Assembly (NCBI RefSeq): GCF_024614185.1
Contig: NZ_JAHTLF010000023.1
Location: 1-64,000, forward strand
Origin: Nocardioides carbamazepini
Lineage (GTDB): Bacteria > Actinomycetota > Actinomycetes > Propionibacteriales > Nocardioidaceae
DNA: 64,000 nt
Direction: 5' to 3'
Shown here piece after piece: positions 26,812-35,679 of this stretch. The notes below the pieces were generated by a model. It saw only the letters and a program-made list of their open reading frames with translations. It was not told where the DNA came from and ran no database searches. How positions within the stretch are numbered: the first letter of the stretch is position 1; each line of letters opens with the position of its first letter. The translations under genes and the position numbers were made by a program.

Positions 26812-27870
26812 GTGGCGAGCGCCGTGACCCAGGAGGTCCGCTTCTGCCGCACGGATGACGGTGTGCGGTTGGCGTGGGCGCGCCACGGGTCGGGTCCGCC
26901 GTTGCTCATCGTGTCTTGCTGGCTCAGTCACCTGCAGCACGACTGGCAGAGTCCGGTGTGGCGGCACTTCCTGGACGATCTCGGCGAGGTCGCGACCGTG
27001 GTGAGGTACGACGAGCGCGGGTTCGGGCTCTCGGAGTGGGAGGTCGCCGACTTCTCCCTCGAGCGGCGGCTCGCCGACCTCGAAGCGCTGGTGGAGGCCG
27101 CCGGTCTGGGCCGGTTCGCGGTGCTCGGGATGTCCGGCGGGGCGCCGGTCGCGGTCGCCTACGCACATGCCCATCCGGAGCGGGTGACGCGGCTGGTGCT
27201 CTACGGCGGCATGGCCGGCGGCGGAATCCAGCAGGAGGACGCGGCCGCCGAGGAGGCCTTCCAGGCGATGATCCGCGCCGGCTGGGCCCGGCCGGACCCG
27301 CTGTTCCGGCGGGTGTTCACGAACGCCTTCATCCCGGACGCCACCGAGGAGCAGATGGCCTGGATGGACGAGCTGCAGCGGACCTCGACCAACACCGAGA
27401 ACGCCGTGTGCAGCCGGGTCGCCCGGCACGAGGTCGACGTCCGCGGGCTGCTGCCCGCGATCTCCGCACCGACGCTGGTGCTGCACGCGGAGGGCGACCG
27501 GGTCGCTCCCGGCTGGGGCCCGCGGCTCGCGGCGGCCGTCCCCGACGCCCGGCTGGTCCTGCTCGACTCCCGCAACCACGTGCTGCTCGCCGACGAGCCG
27601 GCCTGGCCGGTGTTCCGTGCCGAGGTGACCGCCTTCCTCGCGGCGGACCGGGTCGTCGTACCGGTCGACCACCTCTCCGCCCGCGAGCGCGAGCTCCTGC
27701 TGCTGGCCGCCGAGGGGCTCGACAACACCGCGATCGCGGACCGGCTGACCCTGAGCGTGCGCACCGTCGAGCGGCACTTCCAGAACGTCTACCTCAAGCT
27801 CGGCCTGTCCGGGCGTACGGCGCGCGCGGCCGCCGTCTGTCGCGTGCTCGGCGTCGACCCGCGCGGCTGA
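26812..27870 (+). CDS. Alpha/beta-hydrolase domain fused to LuxR-type HTH
   Basis: 352 aa. Residues ~1-270 form an alpha/beta hydrolase: 'VRLAWARHGSGPPLLIVSC', 'VVRYDERGFGLSEW', nucleophile elbow 'GMSGG', then 'PTLVLHAEGDRVAP' and a late His in 'LDSRNHVLL'. The C-terminal ~65 residues are a LuxR/GerE HTH ('LSARERELLLLAAEGLDNTAIADRLTLSVRTVERHFQNVYLKLGL'). Such fusions are regulators whose hydrolase domain binds or cleaves a signal. GTG 26812 is preferred over the ATG at 26782, which lies within the repeat array, because TACGCT is 6 nt upstream. Target genes are unknown; the array suggests autoregulation. Confidence 0.88.
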   Translation: MASAVTQEVRFCRTDDGVRLAWARHGSGPPLLIVSCWLSHLQHDWQSPVWRHFLDDLGEVATVVRYDERGFGLSEWEVADFSLERRLADLEALVEAAGLGRFAVLGMSGGAPVAVAYAHAHPERVTRLVLYGGMAGGGIQQEDAAAEEAFQAMIRAGWARPDPLFRRVFTNAFIPDATEEQMAWMDELQRTSTNTENAVCSRVARHEVDVRGLLPAISAPTLVLHAEGDRVAPGWGPRLAAAVPDARLVLLDSRNHVLLADEPAWPVFRAEVTAFLAADRVVVPVDHLSARERELLLLAAEGLDNTAIADRLTLSVRTVERHFQNVYLKLGLSGRTARAAAVCRVLGVDPRG

Positions 27871-27958
27871 TCCACGCGTACGCGTGCACCGCCCGGCGGG
27901 GGCCGTGGCGGGTCGACGAGTGCGCGTCGGCACCGATGCCCGCGGGGGCCAGGGTTCC

Positions 27959-27964
27959 TAGCGT
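27959..27964 (+). promoter_or_regulatory. Probable -10 box for the DsrE-like gene
   Basis: TAGCGT, the same hexamer as at other promoters in this window, lies 45 nt before the ATG at 28010. That start has its own GAAGGAG site, so this transcript would carry a short leader. Confidence 0.35.
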
Positions 27965-28009
27965 CGGACCCATCGGCGAACACCCGCCGTACCGACGAAG
28001 GAGACGACG

Positions 28010-28375
28010 ATGTCGAACAAGGCAGTGGTCAGCCTGGCCACCGGGCTGGAGGACCCCGAGCGGGTCACGGTGGCGTTCCTGGTCGCGCTGGGCGCGGCCG
28101 AGCAGGGTCGTCCGACCCTGATGTTCCTGACGAAGGAGGCGGTCCGGCTCGCCGTGCCCGGCGTCGCGGTCGGCCGCTCCTGCGAGGGCTGCCCGTCGCT
28201 GCCCGAGCTGCTGGAGCGCTTCCTTGCCGCCGGCGGCACCTACCTGGTCTGTCCGCTGTGCTTCAACGCGAAGGCGCTCGACCCGGAGCGCCTGATCAAG
28301 GGCGCGGAGATCGGCGGCACGATCCCGATGTGGCAGTGGATCGGCGACGAGGGCGCGACCTCGTTCAGCTACTGA
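28010..28375 (+). CDS. DsrE/DsrF-like family protein
   Basis: 121 aa. 'KAVVSLATGLEDPERVTVAFLVALGAAEQGRPTLMFLTKEAVRLAV' is the DsrE fold start, and 'GGTYLVCPLCFNAKAL' carries a CxxC pair in the usual active loop; another Cys pair is in 'GRSCEGCPS'. DsrE-like proteins relay sulfur or bind thiol ligands in the cytoplasm. The partner is unknown. Its stop overlaps the convergent dehydrogenase gene by 7 bp. Confidence 0.8.
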   Translation: MSNKAVVSLATGLEDPERVTVAFLVALGAAEQGRPTLMFLTKEAVRLAVPGVAVGRSCEGCPSLPELLERFLAAGGTYLVCPLCFNAKALDPERLIKGAEIGGTIPMWQWIGDEGATSFSY

Positions 28376-29304
28376 GCCAGCTCCGGGATCGGCGTGCGCA
28401 GGGTGCCGTCGGCCAGCCAGGAGGCGAGGTTGTCGAGGGTGAGGGCGCGCATCGCCGCCCGGGTGACGTGGGTGCCGGAGGCGACGTGGGGGAGGAGCAC
28501 CACGTTGTCCATCGTGGTCAGCTCCTCGGGCACCCTCGGCTCGTCGGCGTAGACGTCGAGCCCGGCGCCGCCCAGCCGACCGTCCTGGAGGGCGGCGACG
28601 AGCGCGGGCTGGTCGACGACCGAGCCGCGGGCGATGTTGACCAGCACGCCGTCCGGGCCGAGGGCGTCGAGCACCGCACGGTCGATCAGCGCGGTGGTGT
28701 CGTCGCCGCCCGGGACGACCACGACCAGGCTGTCGGCGGCCGCGGCCAGCTCGGCGGGGGAGGCGGCGTAGTCGTACGGGACGTCCGCCAGCCGGTGCCG
28801 GTTGTGATAGCTCACGGTGCAGCCGAGGGCCTCGAGCCGGGTGGCGACGGCCTGGCCGATCCGGCCCAGGCCGATGATGCCCACCAGGCTGCCCGCGACC
28901 TGGTCGGTGAGGGGGAAGCTGCCGTCCAGCCACCGGCCGTCGCGGACGAAGCGGTCGGCGGCGACCACCTGGCGTCGTACGGCGAGCAGCAGGGCCAGTG
29001 CGGTCTCGGCGACCGCGTCGTCGAGGACGCCGGGCGTGTGGCTGACCGCGATCCCGCGGGCCAGCGCGGCGGGCACGTCGATGTTGTCGTAGCCGACGCC
29101 GTGGTTGGCGATCACGCCCAGCCGGGGGAGGGCGGCGATCAGGTCGGCGTCCACGGGGCTGGCATTGCTGCACACGATGGCGACGACATCGCCGCCGCGG
29201 GTATCGAGATCGGCGGGGTCCACGGCGTCGTACCGCTCGCCGACGGCGTCGTGGAGCTGGGGGCTCAGGGGTGGGACACGAAGGACGCTGCCGCTGTGGG
29301 TCAC
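28369..29304 (-). CDS. D-isomer-specific 2-hydroxyacid dehydrogenase
   Basis: 311 aa. NAD-binding 'GSLVGIIGLGRIGQAVATRLEALG' and the catalytic triad Arg ('VNIARGSVVDQ'), Glu ('DVYADEPRVPEEL') and His ('VVLLPHVASGT') are complete. The GTG at 29304 has GAGGAG just upstream; longer readings run antisense and are not real. It follows the DUF1116 gene by 14 nt and is probably the last gene of the FdrA-type operon. It may interconvert glyoxylate-type oxoacids made in that pathway; the substrate is not proven. Confidence 0.9.
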   Translation of the reverse strand: MTHSGSVLRVPPLSPQLHDAVGERYDAVDPADLDTRGGDVVAIVCSNASPVDADLIAALPRLGVIANHGVGYDNIDVPAALARGIAVSHTPGVLDDAVAETALALLLAVRRQVVAADRFVRDGRWLDGSFPLTDQVAGSLVGIIGLGRIGQAVATRLEALGCTVSYHNRHRLADVPYDYAASPAELAAAADSLVVVVPGGDDTTALIDRAVLDALGPDGVLVNIARGSVVDQPALVAALQDGRLGGAGLDVYADEPRVPEELTTMDNVVLLPHVASGTHVTRAAMRALTLDNLASWLADGTLRTPIPELAQ

Positions 29305-29318
29305 GCTCCTCAACCTAC

Positions 29319-30764
29319 TCAGGGAGCCGAGCGACGCGACTCCGCTCCGACGGTGTCGGCGAGCGTGATGATCGCCTGCTGGAAGGCCTCGATCGGCGGG
29401 TGCACGATGCCCGCGCCGATCATGCCGATGCCCGGGTCCTTGTGGGCGATCGCGGTGTTGATCAGCGGCAGGACGCCGGTCTCGATGACCTTGCGGACGT
29501 CGATGCCGGTCGGCACGCCCATGAAGTCCAGTGCCGGGATGGTGACATTGGGGTTGTTGGCCGCGGTGATGGCGTTCATCGTCCTCGAGTGGCCCATCGC
29601 CTCCTGCACGGTGCCGCCGACGAGGGCGACGATGGCGGGGGCCGCGGCCATGGCGAAGCCGCCGATGCCGTAGGTCTCGGTGATGGCCGAGTCGCCCATG
29701 TCGAGGCCGGAGTCCGCCGGGGTGTAGCCGGCGAACATCGGGCCGACGACCTGCTGCGCGGGACCGGTGAACCACCGGTCGCCGGTGCCCGCGACGCGGA
29801 TGCCGAAGTCGACGCCGTTGCGGCACATGGCCGTGACGACGGTGGAGTCCTGGATGCCCGCGGCGGCGTCCATGGCGGCCTTCGCGGTGACCATCCAGGT
29901 CGGGCCGGAGAAGTAGTCCGAGGACGCGACGAAGTCGAAGACCTCTCGCTTCTCCTGGGTGGAGAAGTCGGTCTCGACGATGTACGGCGTCAGCGCCTGG
30001 ATCAGCAGGGTCGTGCCGGCCACGTTGCGGTTGTGCGCCTCGTCGCCCATGTGCAGCGCCTGGGAGAGGAGCAGGCGCAGGTCGAGGCCGGCCTCGTTGA
30101 GCTCCATCGCGGCGGCCAGGACCGGGCCGAGGACGTCGCGCATCCAGTTGAGCCGGTCGATGACCGACCGGTCGTTGGCGCCGAACCGCAGGATCTTCGA
30201 GAGCTGCTCGGAGAGGTTCGTGTAGGCGGTGTTGCCGTGGGTGCGGTTGGTGACCTTGTGGACCCACATGCTCGCGCTGGTGACGCCGGCCATCGAGCCG
30301 ACCGACTGGTGCTCGTGGCAGGGGGAGAAGGCGATCTCGCCCGAGCCGGCGAGCTCGGCGGCCTCGTCGAGGTCCTTCGCGAGACCCTCGAAGACGAGCG
30401 CGCCGGTGACGGCACCCTTCATCGGGCCCGACATCCGCTCCCACGTGATCGGGGGGCCGGCGTGCAGGATGGTCGTCCTCGTCATCCCGGGCACGGTGTC
30501 GATCGCCTGGCCGAAGCCCTCGAGGAAGGGCTGCGCGGCGAGCACGCGGCCGACCGCCTCCTCGTTGGCGGTGTCGATCCTCTCGGCGACCTCGGGGCGC
30601 TCGAGGCGACCGAGGGCCGCGATCATCTCCGGGTCGCCGCCGCCCGGCGGGGTCCAGTCCATCCGGACCGGCGCCACGCCCTGGGCGGTGAGGTCCTCGG
30701 CGAACATGTCGAGACCGAGGTTGACCGGCTTGAGACCGGTCGAGAACAGGCTGGTGATGCTCAT
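29319..30764 (-). CDS. DUF1116 protein, AllG/YlbE-type oxamate carbamoyltransferase subunit
   Basis: 481 aa, family length. Conserved segments include 'PVRMDWTPPGGGDPEM', 'SPCHEHQSVGSMAGVTSASMWV', 'GDEAHNRNVAGTTLL' and 'GIGGFAMAAAPAIVALVGG'. In E. coli the DUF1116 protein (AllG) with FdrA (AllF) and a DUF2877 protein (AllH) makes carbamoyl phosphate and oxamate from oxalurate. All three homologues are present here in one operon. ATG overlaps the stop of fdrA. Confidence 0.88.
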   Translation of the reverse strand: MSITSLFSTGLKPVNLGLDMFAEDLTAQGVAPVRMDWTPPGGGDPEMIAALGRLERPEVAERIDTANEEAVGRVLAAQPFLEGFGQAIDTVPGMTRTTILHAGPPITWERMSGPMKGAVTGALVFEGLAKDLDEAAELAGSGEIAFSPCHEHQSVGSMAGVTSASMWVHKVTNRTHGNTAYTNLSEQLSKILRFGANDRSVIDRLNWMRDVLGPVLAAAMELNEAGLDLRLLLSQALHMGDEAHNRNVAGTTLLIQALTPYIVETDFSTQEKREVFDFVASSDYFSGPTWMVTAKAAMDAAAGIQDSTVVTAMCRNGVDFGIRVAGTGDRWFTGPAQQVVGPMFAGYTPADSGLDMGDSAITETYGIGGFAMAAAPAIVALVGGTVQEAMGHSRTMNAITAANNPNVTIPALDFMGVPTGIDVRKVIETGVLPLINTAIAHKDPGIGMIGAGIVHPPIEAFQQAIITLADTVGAESRRSAP

Positions 30765-32311
30765 CGGTGGTCACCCTTCGCAACGAATTCGCGGGCCAGC
30801 AGGCCGAGGTTGGTGGAGGAGGAGGCGATGGTCACGCCGGCGGCCTCGAGCTGCGCCACCTGGTCGGCGATGGCCGGGGTGTCGAGGTCGGTGCCGAGGA
30901 CGTAGCCGAGGATCTCCAGGTGCTGGCCGCGGTCGGCGGCCTTGGCCTTCGCCTCCTCGATGGCGGGGATGGTCACGCCGACCGGGTCCTCGTGGGCGCC
31001 GAAGCCGAGGACGAAGTCCATCGCGATGACGCCGACCTCGGGGTCGTCGGCCTCCCGGACGAGGCGCTGCAGGCGCAGCGACGGGTCGATCATCGGGTGC
31101 GGGCGGCCGTCGGTGAAGTCGTCGCCGCCCAGGTCGAGGAAGGTGTGCCCGCGCGAGGCGTCGGTCGCGCCGAGGACGTACGCCGGGTCCCGCTGGATGT
31201 TGGACCAGACGTCGTCGTACGTCGCCAGGGCCGCGAACATCGCCTCGTCGCAGAGGGTGCCGCCGCAGAACAGGCCGCGGACGTACTTCTGCTCGGGGGC
31301 CAGCCTGGCGCGGACCTCCTCGATCAGCGGCACGTTGAGGGCGTGCAGGTCGAGCGTCGACTCATCGACGCCGGTGGCGAGGACGGCGGCCAGTGCGGCG
31401 GGCTTGGTGCCCGACACCAGCTGCACGTCGGCGTAGCCCGACTCCGTGCGCGGCGAGCCGAGGAAGCAGACCACGGCCGGCTTTCCGGCCCCTCCCAGGA
31501 CGCCGAGCACCTTGTCGGCGACCTCCTCGGCCGGCGGCTTGGAGACGACCACGATGACCTCGGTCGCGGGATCGGCCGCGAGGGCCTCGATGCCGTCGAT
31601 CATCATCAGGCCGCCGACCTCGGCGGACAGGTCGCGACCGCCGGTGCCGATCAGCTGCGAGACGCCGCCGCCGAAGTCGTGCACGCGCACGGCGATCTCC
31701 TGGCTGCCGGTGCCCGAGGCGCCGACGATGCCGACCGAGCCGCGGCGGACGGCGTTGGCGAAGGCCAGGCCGGTGCCGTTGATGATCGCCGTGCCGCAGT
31801 CGGGGCCCATGAGGAGCAGGCCCCGGTCGTGGGCGAGCTCCTTGAGCTCGATCTCGTCCTCGACCGACACGTTGTCGGAGAAGACCATCACGTGCTTGCC
31901 GGCGACCAGCGCCTTGCGGGCCTCGCGGGCGGCGAAGGCGCCGTTGACCGAGATGAGCACCAGGTTGCTGTCCGGGACCTCGGTGAAGGCGCCGTCGAGC
32001 GTGCGGTGGCGGATCTCGGCGGTGCTCTCGGCGGCGCCGTTCCTGCGGGCGAGGATCTCGTCGACGGCCGCGATCGCGTCCTCGACGAGGTCGTCGGCAG
32101 CGTCGATCACGATCATCAGGTCGCTGGGCCTGGCCGCGTCGATGGCGGGGTCCCGCACGCCGACGTTGAGCAGCACCTCCTTGTTCATCGGCGTCGCCAT
32201 GCCGAGCAGGGCCCGGGTGACGCCTTCGACGGCGTTCGCCCTGGTGCTCATGGACATGAGCGAGACGGAGTCGAGGTAGGTGTTCTTGCGGATGTCGACG
32301 TACCTGGTCAT
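30761..32311 (-). CDS. fdrA: FdrA-family protein (AllF-type, acyl-CoA-synthetase fold)
   Basis: 516 aa. 'VRKNTYLDSVSLMSMS'-like N-terminus, 'LLLMGPDCGTAIINGTGLAFAN' and 'GIVGASGTGSQEIAVRVHDFGGGVSQLIGTGGRDLS' match FdrA and the succinyl-CoA-synthetase alpha-like fold. The usual phospho-His position is not obvious. It is predicted to be a subunit of the oxamate/oxalurate carbamoyltransferase with the DUF1116 and DUF2877 proteins. ATG 32311 overlaps the ankyrin gene stop and has AAGGA upstream. Confidence 0.9.
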   Translation of the reverse strand: MTRYVDIRKNTYLDSVSLMSMSTRANAVEGVTRALLGMATPMNKEVLLNVGVRDPAIDAARPSDLMIVIDAADDLVEDAIAAVDEILARRNGAAESTAEIRHRTLDGAFTEVPDSNLVLISVNGAFAAREARKALVAGKHVMVFSDNVSVEDEIELKELAHDRGLLLMGPDCGTAIINGTGLAFANAVRRGSVGIVGASGTGSQEIAVRVHDFGGGVSQLIGTGGRDLSAEVGGLMMIDGIEALAADPATEVIVVVSKPPAEEVADKVLGVLGGAGKPAVVCFLGSPRTESGYADVQLVSGTKPAALAAVLATGVDESTLDLHALNVPLIEEVRARLAPEQKYVRGLFCGGTLCDEAMFAALATYDDVWSNIQRDPAYVLGATDASRGHTFLDLGGDDFTDGRPHPMIDPSLRLQRLVREADDPEVGVIAMDFVLGFGAHEDPVGVTIPAIEEAKAKAADRGQHLEILGYVLGTDLDTPAIADQVAQLEAAGVTIASSSTNLGLLAREFVAKGDHR

Positions 32312-32925
32312 TCCGGGTCCTTTCCGAGGTAGCGCTCGATCACGGCGGCGAGATCGTCGAACCCGCGCTGGCGCGCGAGGTCGAGGGGCGTGATGCCCCA
32401 CTCGTCCGTCAGGCCGGGCTTGGCGCCGTGCTCGAGCAGCAGCTCGGCGGTCTGCTGGCGGACCGGGCCGCCGTCGCCGAGGATGATCGTCTCGATCAGG
32501 GCGGTCCACCCGAGGGTGTTGGTCAGGTTGACGTTGATGTCCGTGTGCTCGAGCAGGTAGCGGACGATCCCGAGGTGGCCCTTCTCGGCGGCCGGGGTGA
32601 GGCCGTTGCCGCCGAAGCGGGTGAGCCGCCTCAGGTCGGTGCCCGCCTCGACCATGATCCTCACCAGCTCGAGGTCGTCGTGGATGCAGCCGTGGAGGAA
32701 GGGGTTGAAGCAGGTCTGGTCCTGCGCGTCGATGTCGACGCCCTGGCCGATGAGGAAGCGGACCACGTCGTAGTGCCTGCCCCTCGCGGCGGCGAGGATC
32801 GCGCTCGCCTCCTCCCGGTCCCGGGCGTCCTTGTCCGCGCCGTCGGCGAGAGCGGCGCGGACGCCGTCGAGGTCGCCGGTCGCCGCGGCGGCGAGGTACC
32901 GCTCGTCGGCTGAGGGTGTGGTCAC
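32308..32925 (-). CDS. Ankyrin-repeat protein embedded in the FdrA operon
   Basis: 205 aa, made of about five to six ankyrin repeats ('DLDGVRAALADGADKDARD', 'HYDVVRFLIGQGVDIDAQD', 'GLTPAAEKGHLGIVRYLLEH', 'GWTALIETI', 'GITPLDLARQRGFDDLAAVIERYL'). No signal peptide or enzyme domain. The GTG start overlaps the stop of the DUF2877 gene and its own stop overlaps the fdrA start. This tight coupling suggests it is made in step with the enzyme subunits and may assemble or regulate them. Confidence 0.9.
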   Translation of the reverse strand: MTTPSADERYLAAAATGDLDGVRAALADGADKDARDREEASAILAAARGRHYDVVRFLIGQGVDIDAQDQTCFNPFLHGCIHDDLELVRIMVEAGTDLRRLTRFGGNGLTPAAEKGHLGIVRYLLEHTDINVNLTNTLGWTALIETIILGDGGPVRQQTAELLLEHGAKPGLTDEWGITPLDLARQRGFDDLAAVIERYLGKDPE

Positions 32926-33890
32926 GAGTTCTCCTTCGGGTGGGTGGGAGCCGCGAGGCGGTTCGCCTCGCGCAGGTCAGCCTCGAGGGTGAGGCCGAGG
33001 CGGAGGCCGGTGAGGATGTCGGCGCCGGAGGTGTGCCCGATGGCGCGTACCCGCAGGACGGCGTCGACCAGGGACGACCTGCCGCCGGAGCCGACGCCGC
33101 CAGCAGTGCCGGCCTCGCCCGTGCTGACGAGCGCGGTGACCAGGTCGTGGATCCGCTGGCGGGCGCGTCCCGCGACCGCCTCGGTCAGCGTGGCCGCGCT
33201 GACGGCGGTGGTGCGCTCCTCCAGGGGTGCATGGCCGAGGACCGCCTCCGCGAGCGCCGGCCGGATCCGGCCGAGCGCCATCCCGTCGGCGGCGGCGAGC
33301 ACGGCGAGCCCGGTGAGCAGGTCGTCGCCGCTCGGGGTGAGCCCGGCGCCCAGCCCGACCAGCCGGGCGGCCGCGGCGGTGACGGCGGTCGCGGCGTCGC
33401 CCCGGATCGCGTCGGCCAGCGCGGTCGTACGACGACCCAGCTCGTCGGCGCTCGCGACCTCGAACGGGGTGCGGTGGGCCGGGGTGAGGAGATGTCGCTC
33501 GACCGTGGCGGCGGCGTGCCGCAGCAGGTCGGGCGTCAGGGCGGACGTGTCGGCGGGGGAGGGCTGCCAGGGCGTGGCGCCGGCGAGGACGACGGTGGTG
33601 CCGTCGTACGCGTGGGTGAGTGCGGGGCCGAAGCGGACCGGGTCGTCGCGGTGCCACCCGATCCGCCCCCAGTCGGCGGCGGCGATCAGCACGGTGCGCG
33701 GCGCGTCGTCGAGCTCGTCGCTCGCCAGGCAGCAGAGCAGCCCGTCGGGGGTGCGCAGGTTGACGACCCTCGCGTGCACGGAGTGCACGGTGCCGGTGCG
33801 GCCGTCGATGGGCAGCGCAGCGGCGAGCCGGGCGTCGACGGACACGGCGTCCACCGGCCGTCCCGCGTGCTCTCCTGCTGTCGCCGTCAC
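32922..33890 (-). CDS. DUF2877 protein, AllH/YlbF-type subunit
   Basis: 322 aa. 'GLGAGLTPSGDDLLTGLAVLAA' is the hallmark of DUF2877, with a following 'GHTSGADILTGL'. GTG 33890 is chosen because AAGGAG lies 8 nt upstream; the ATG at 34022 would include the operator region. It is first in the operon DUF2877-ankyrin-fdrA-DUF1116-dehydrogenase. It is predicted to act with FdrA and DUF1116 as a carbamoyltransferase. Confidence 0.82.
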   Translation of the reverse strand: MTATAGEHAGRPVDAVSVDARLAAALPIDGRTGTVHSVHARVVNLRTPDGLLCCLASDELDDAPRTVLIAAADWGRIGWHRDDPVRFGPALTHAYDGTTVVLAGATPWQPSPADTSALTPDLLRHAAATVERHLLTPAHRTPFEVASADELGRRTTALADAIRGDAATAVTAAAARLVGLGAGLTPSGDDLLTGLAVLAAADGMALGRIRPALAEAVLGHAPLEERTTAVSAATLTEAVAGRARQRIHDLVTALVSTGEAGTAGGVGSGGRSSLVDAVLRVRAIGHTSGADILTGLRLGLTLEADLREANRLAAPTHPKENS

Positions 33891-33962
33891 CCGGGACTCC
33901 TTCGCTGGGCCGTCAGAGGGGTTCGTCAGGGGACTCGGTGAGCGCCCCGTTCCCGACCATTT

Positions 33963-33994
33963 TGGTATACCATTCTTCGAGAAATGGTATACCA
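33963..33994. promoter_or_regulatory. Twin GntR-type operators TGGTATACCA
   Basis: Two perfect TGGTATACCA palindromes at 33963-33972 and 33985-33994 are spaced 22 bp centre to centre, between the divergent operons starting at 33890 and 34040. A one-mismatch copy (TCGTATACCA) lies at 37622. Two FadR/FCD-type GntR genes are adjacent (35026, 35707), and this family commonly binds such T-GGT-ACC-A-like palindromes. Confidence 0.65.
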
Positions 33995-34039
33995 CCCGGA
34001 ATCCCAGAAGGTCGACCCCCATCGAGCAGGAGAAGGTCC

Positions 34040-34987
34040 ATGCGAGTCGTAGTGGCGCTGGGCGGCAACGCCCTGGCGCGTCGAGGCGAGCCGATGACGG
34101 CGGAGTTCCTGCGAACCAACGTCCGCTCCACCTGCCAGGCGCTCGCCGCGCTGGCGCGCACCGCCGAGCTGGTGATCACGCACGGCAACGGCCCGCAGGT
34201 CGGCCTGCTGGCGCTGCAGAACCTCGCCTACCAGGACGTCGCGGCGTACCCGCTCGACATCCTCGGCGCCGAGACCCAGGGCATGATCGGCTATGTCGTG
34301 CAACAGGAGCTCGCCAACGCGGTCGAGGGCGAGCGCGAGGTCGCCGGCATCATCACGACGACCGTCGTGTCCGAGGACGACCCGGCCTTCGACCGGCCCA
34401 CCAAGCTGATCGGCCCCCAGTACTCCGGGCACGACGCCGCCGAGGCCGCGGCGGCGTACCGCTGGACGATCGCCAGGGACGGCGCCGCCTTCCGTCGCGT
34501 GGTCCCGTCGCCGCGGCCGCTCGCGATCGTCCAGGCGCCCCTCATCCGGCGTCTGCTCGAGGGCGGCACCCTGTGCGTGTGCGTCGGCGGTGGCGGCGTC
34601 CCCGTCCGCCTCGACAGCCTGGGTCGCCACGTCGGGGTCCAGGCCGTCGTCGACAAGGACCAGGCGAGCGCCGCGCTGGCCGTCGAGATCGGTGCCGACG
34701 TGTTGATCATGCTCACCGACGGCGACTACGTGAGCGAGAGCTGGGGCACGCCCGAGCAGCGCGACATCGTCACCGCCTCGGCCGACGCGATCGCGAAGCT
34801 GGCCTTCGCCGAGGGCTCGATGCAGCCGAAGGTGGACGCCGCGATCCGCGTCGCCCGCGCCGGCGGCCGGGTCCTGATCGGTCCCCTGGACCGCCTCGAC
34901 GACCTGCTCGCCCGCAAGGTCGGCACCGAGATCGTGCCGTCCCTGGACGAGGGCATCCTCTTCCTCGAGCGCCGGCCGAGCGACTGA
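34040..34987 (+). CDS. arcC: Carbamate kinase
   Basis: 315 aa. Amino-acid-kinase fold: 'MRVVVALGGNALARRGEPM', 'ELVITHGNGPQVGLLALQN', 'VCVGGGGVPV', 'VDKDQASAALAVEIGADVLIMLTDGDYV' and 'SMQPKVDAAIRVA' are all typical. It makes ATP, CO2 and ammonia from carbamoyl phosphate. Divergent from the FdrA-type operon, it would use the carbamoyl phosphate that system releases, matching the E. coli allFGH-allK arrangement. ATG 34040 follows AGGAGAAGG. Confidence 0.94.
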   Translation: MRVVVALGGNALARRGEPMTAEFLRTNVRSTCQALAALARTAELVITHGNGPQVGLLALQNLAYQDVAAYPLDILGAETQGMIGYVVQQELANAVEGEREVAGIITTTVVSEDDPAFDRPTKLIGPQYSGHDAAEAAAAYRWTIARDGAAFRRVVPSPRPLAIVQAPLIRRLLEGGTLCVCVGGGGVPVRLDSLGRHVGVQAVVDKDQASAALAVEIGADVLIMLTDGDYVSESWGTPEQRDIVTASADAIAKLAFAEGSMQPKVDAAIRVARAGGRVLIGPLDRLDDLLARKVGTEIVPSLDEGILFLERRPSD

Positions 34988-35025
34988 CGTCGTACCCTCG
35001 TCCTCGCGAACGGAAGGCGGGCACG

Positions 35026-35679
35026 GTGAGTCGAGCTGCGGAGGGACCCAAGGAGTCCTCGCGCGTCGCGGACTGGCTCCGCAACCAGATCATCGACGGG
35101 GAGCGCGCGCCGGGCAGCAAGCTCGTCGAGCGCGACCTGGCCACGGAGTTCGGCGTCAGCCGGGTCCCGGTCCGCGAGGCCCTGACCCTGCTCGACGCCG
35201 AGGGGCTCGTGACGCTGCGCCCCCACACCTGGGCGATCGTGCGTGAGTTCTCGCCCGAGGACCTCGCCGAGCTCGACGAGGTCCGCGCGGCCCTGGAGGT
35301 CCTCACCTTCCGCCTGGCCGCCCAGCGCCGGACCACGGCCGGCCTGGCTCGGCTCCGTGACGCGCTCGGGGCCGAGCTGGCCGGTGCCCGCGCGGGCGAC
35401 CGCGTCGCCGCCCGCCGCGCGGCCGCCGACTTCCACGAGATCGTCACCGACCTGGCCGGCAACCGCCTGCTCAGTGAGCTCTCCCAGACCATGCGCAGTC
35501 GCCTGCGCTGGCTCCTCGGCCAGCACGACGACCTCCTGCACGTCAGCGAGGAGCACAACGTCCTGTACGACGCCATCGCCGGCGGCGACGTCGCGGGCAT
35601 CGAGGACCTCGTCCTCGCCCACATCGCGAGCAGCCATCGGCAGCGGGCCGAGCACCAGCGAGCGCTGCGGGACGGCTGA
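35026..35679 (+). CDS. GntR-family regulator, FCD subfamily
   Basis: 217 aa. N-terminal winged helix 'VADWLRNQIIDGERAPGSKLVERDLATEFGVSRVPVREALTLLDAEGLVTL' and a C-terminal all-helical FCD ligand domain ('ELDEVRAALEVLTFRLAA', 'FHEIVTDLAGNRLL', 'EEHNVLYDAIAGGD'). The GTG follows GGAAGG by 8 nt. It lies 38 nt after the carbamate kinase gene and may be in the same operon. It probably represses the adjacent operons through TGGTATACCA sites. Confidence 0.9.
   Translation: MSRAAEGPKESSRVADWLRNQIIDGERAPGSKLVERDLATEFGVSRVPVREALTLLDAEGLVTLRPHTWAIVREFSPEDLAELDEVRAALEVLTFRLAAQRRTTAGLARLRDALGAELAGARAGDRVAARRAAADFHEIVTDLAGNRLLSELSQTMRSRLRWLLGQHDDLLHVSEEHNVLYDAIAGGDVAGIEDLVLAHIASSHRQRAEHQRALRDG

Noticed and set aside
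28369-30783. 804-aa minus-strand frame upstream of the hydroxyacid dehydrogenase
   Set aside because: Upstream part overlaps the DUF1116 gene in another frame; the dehydrogenase fold begins at GTG 29304 with a ribosome site.
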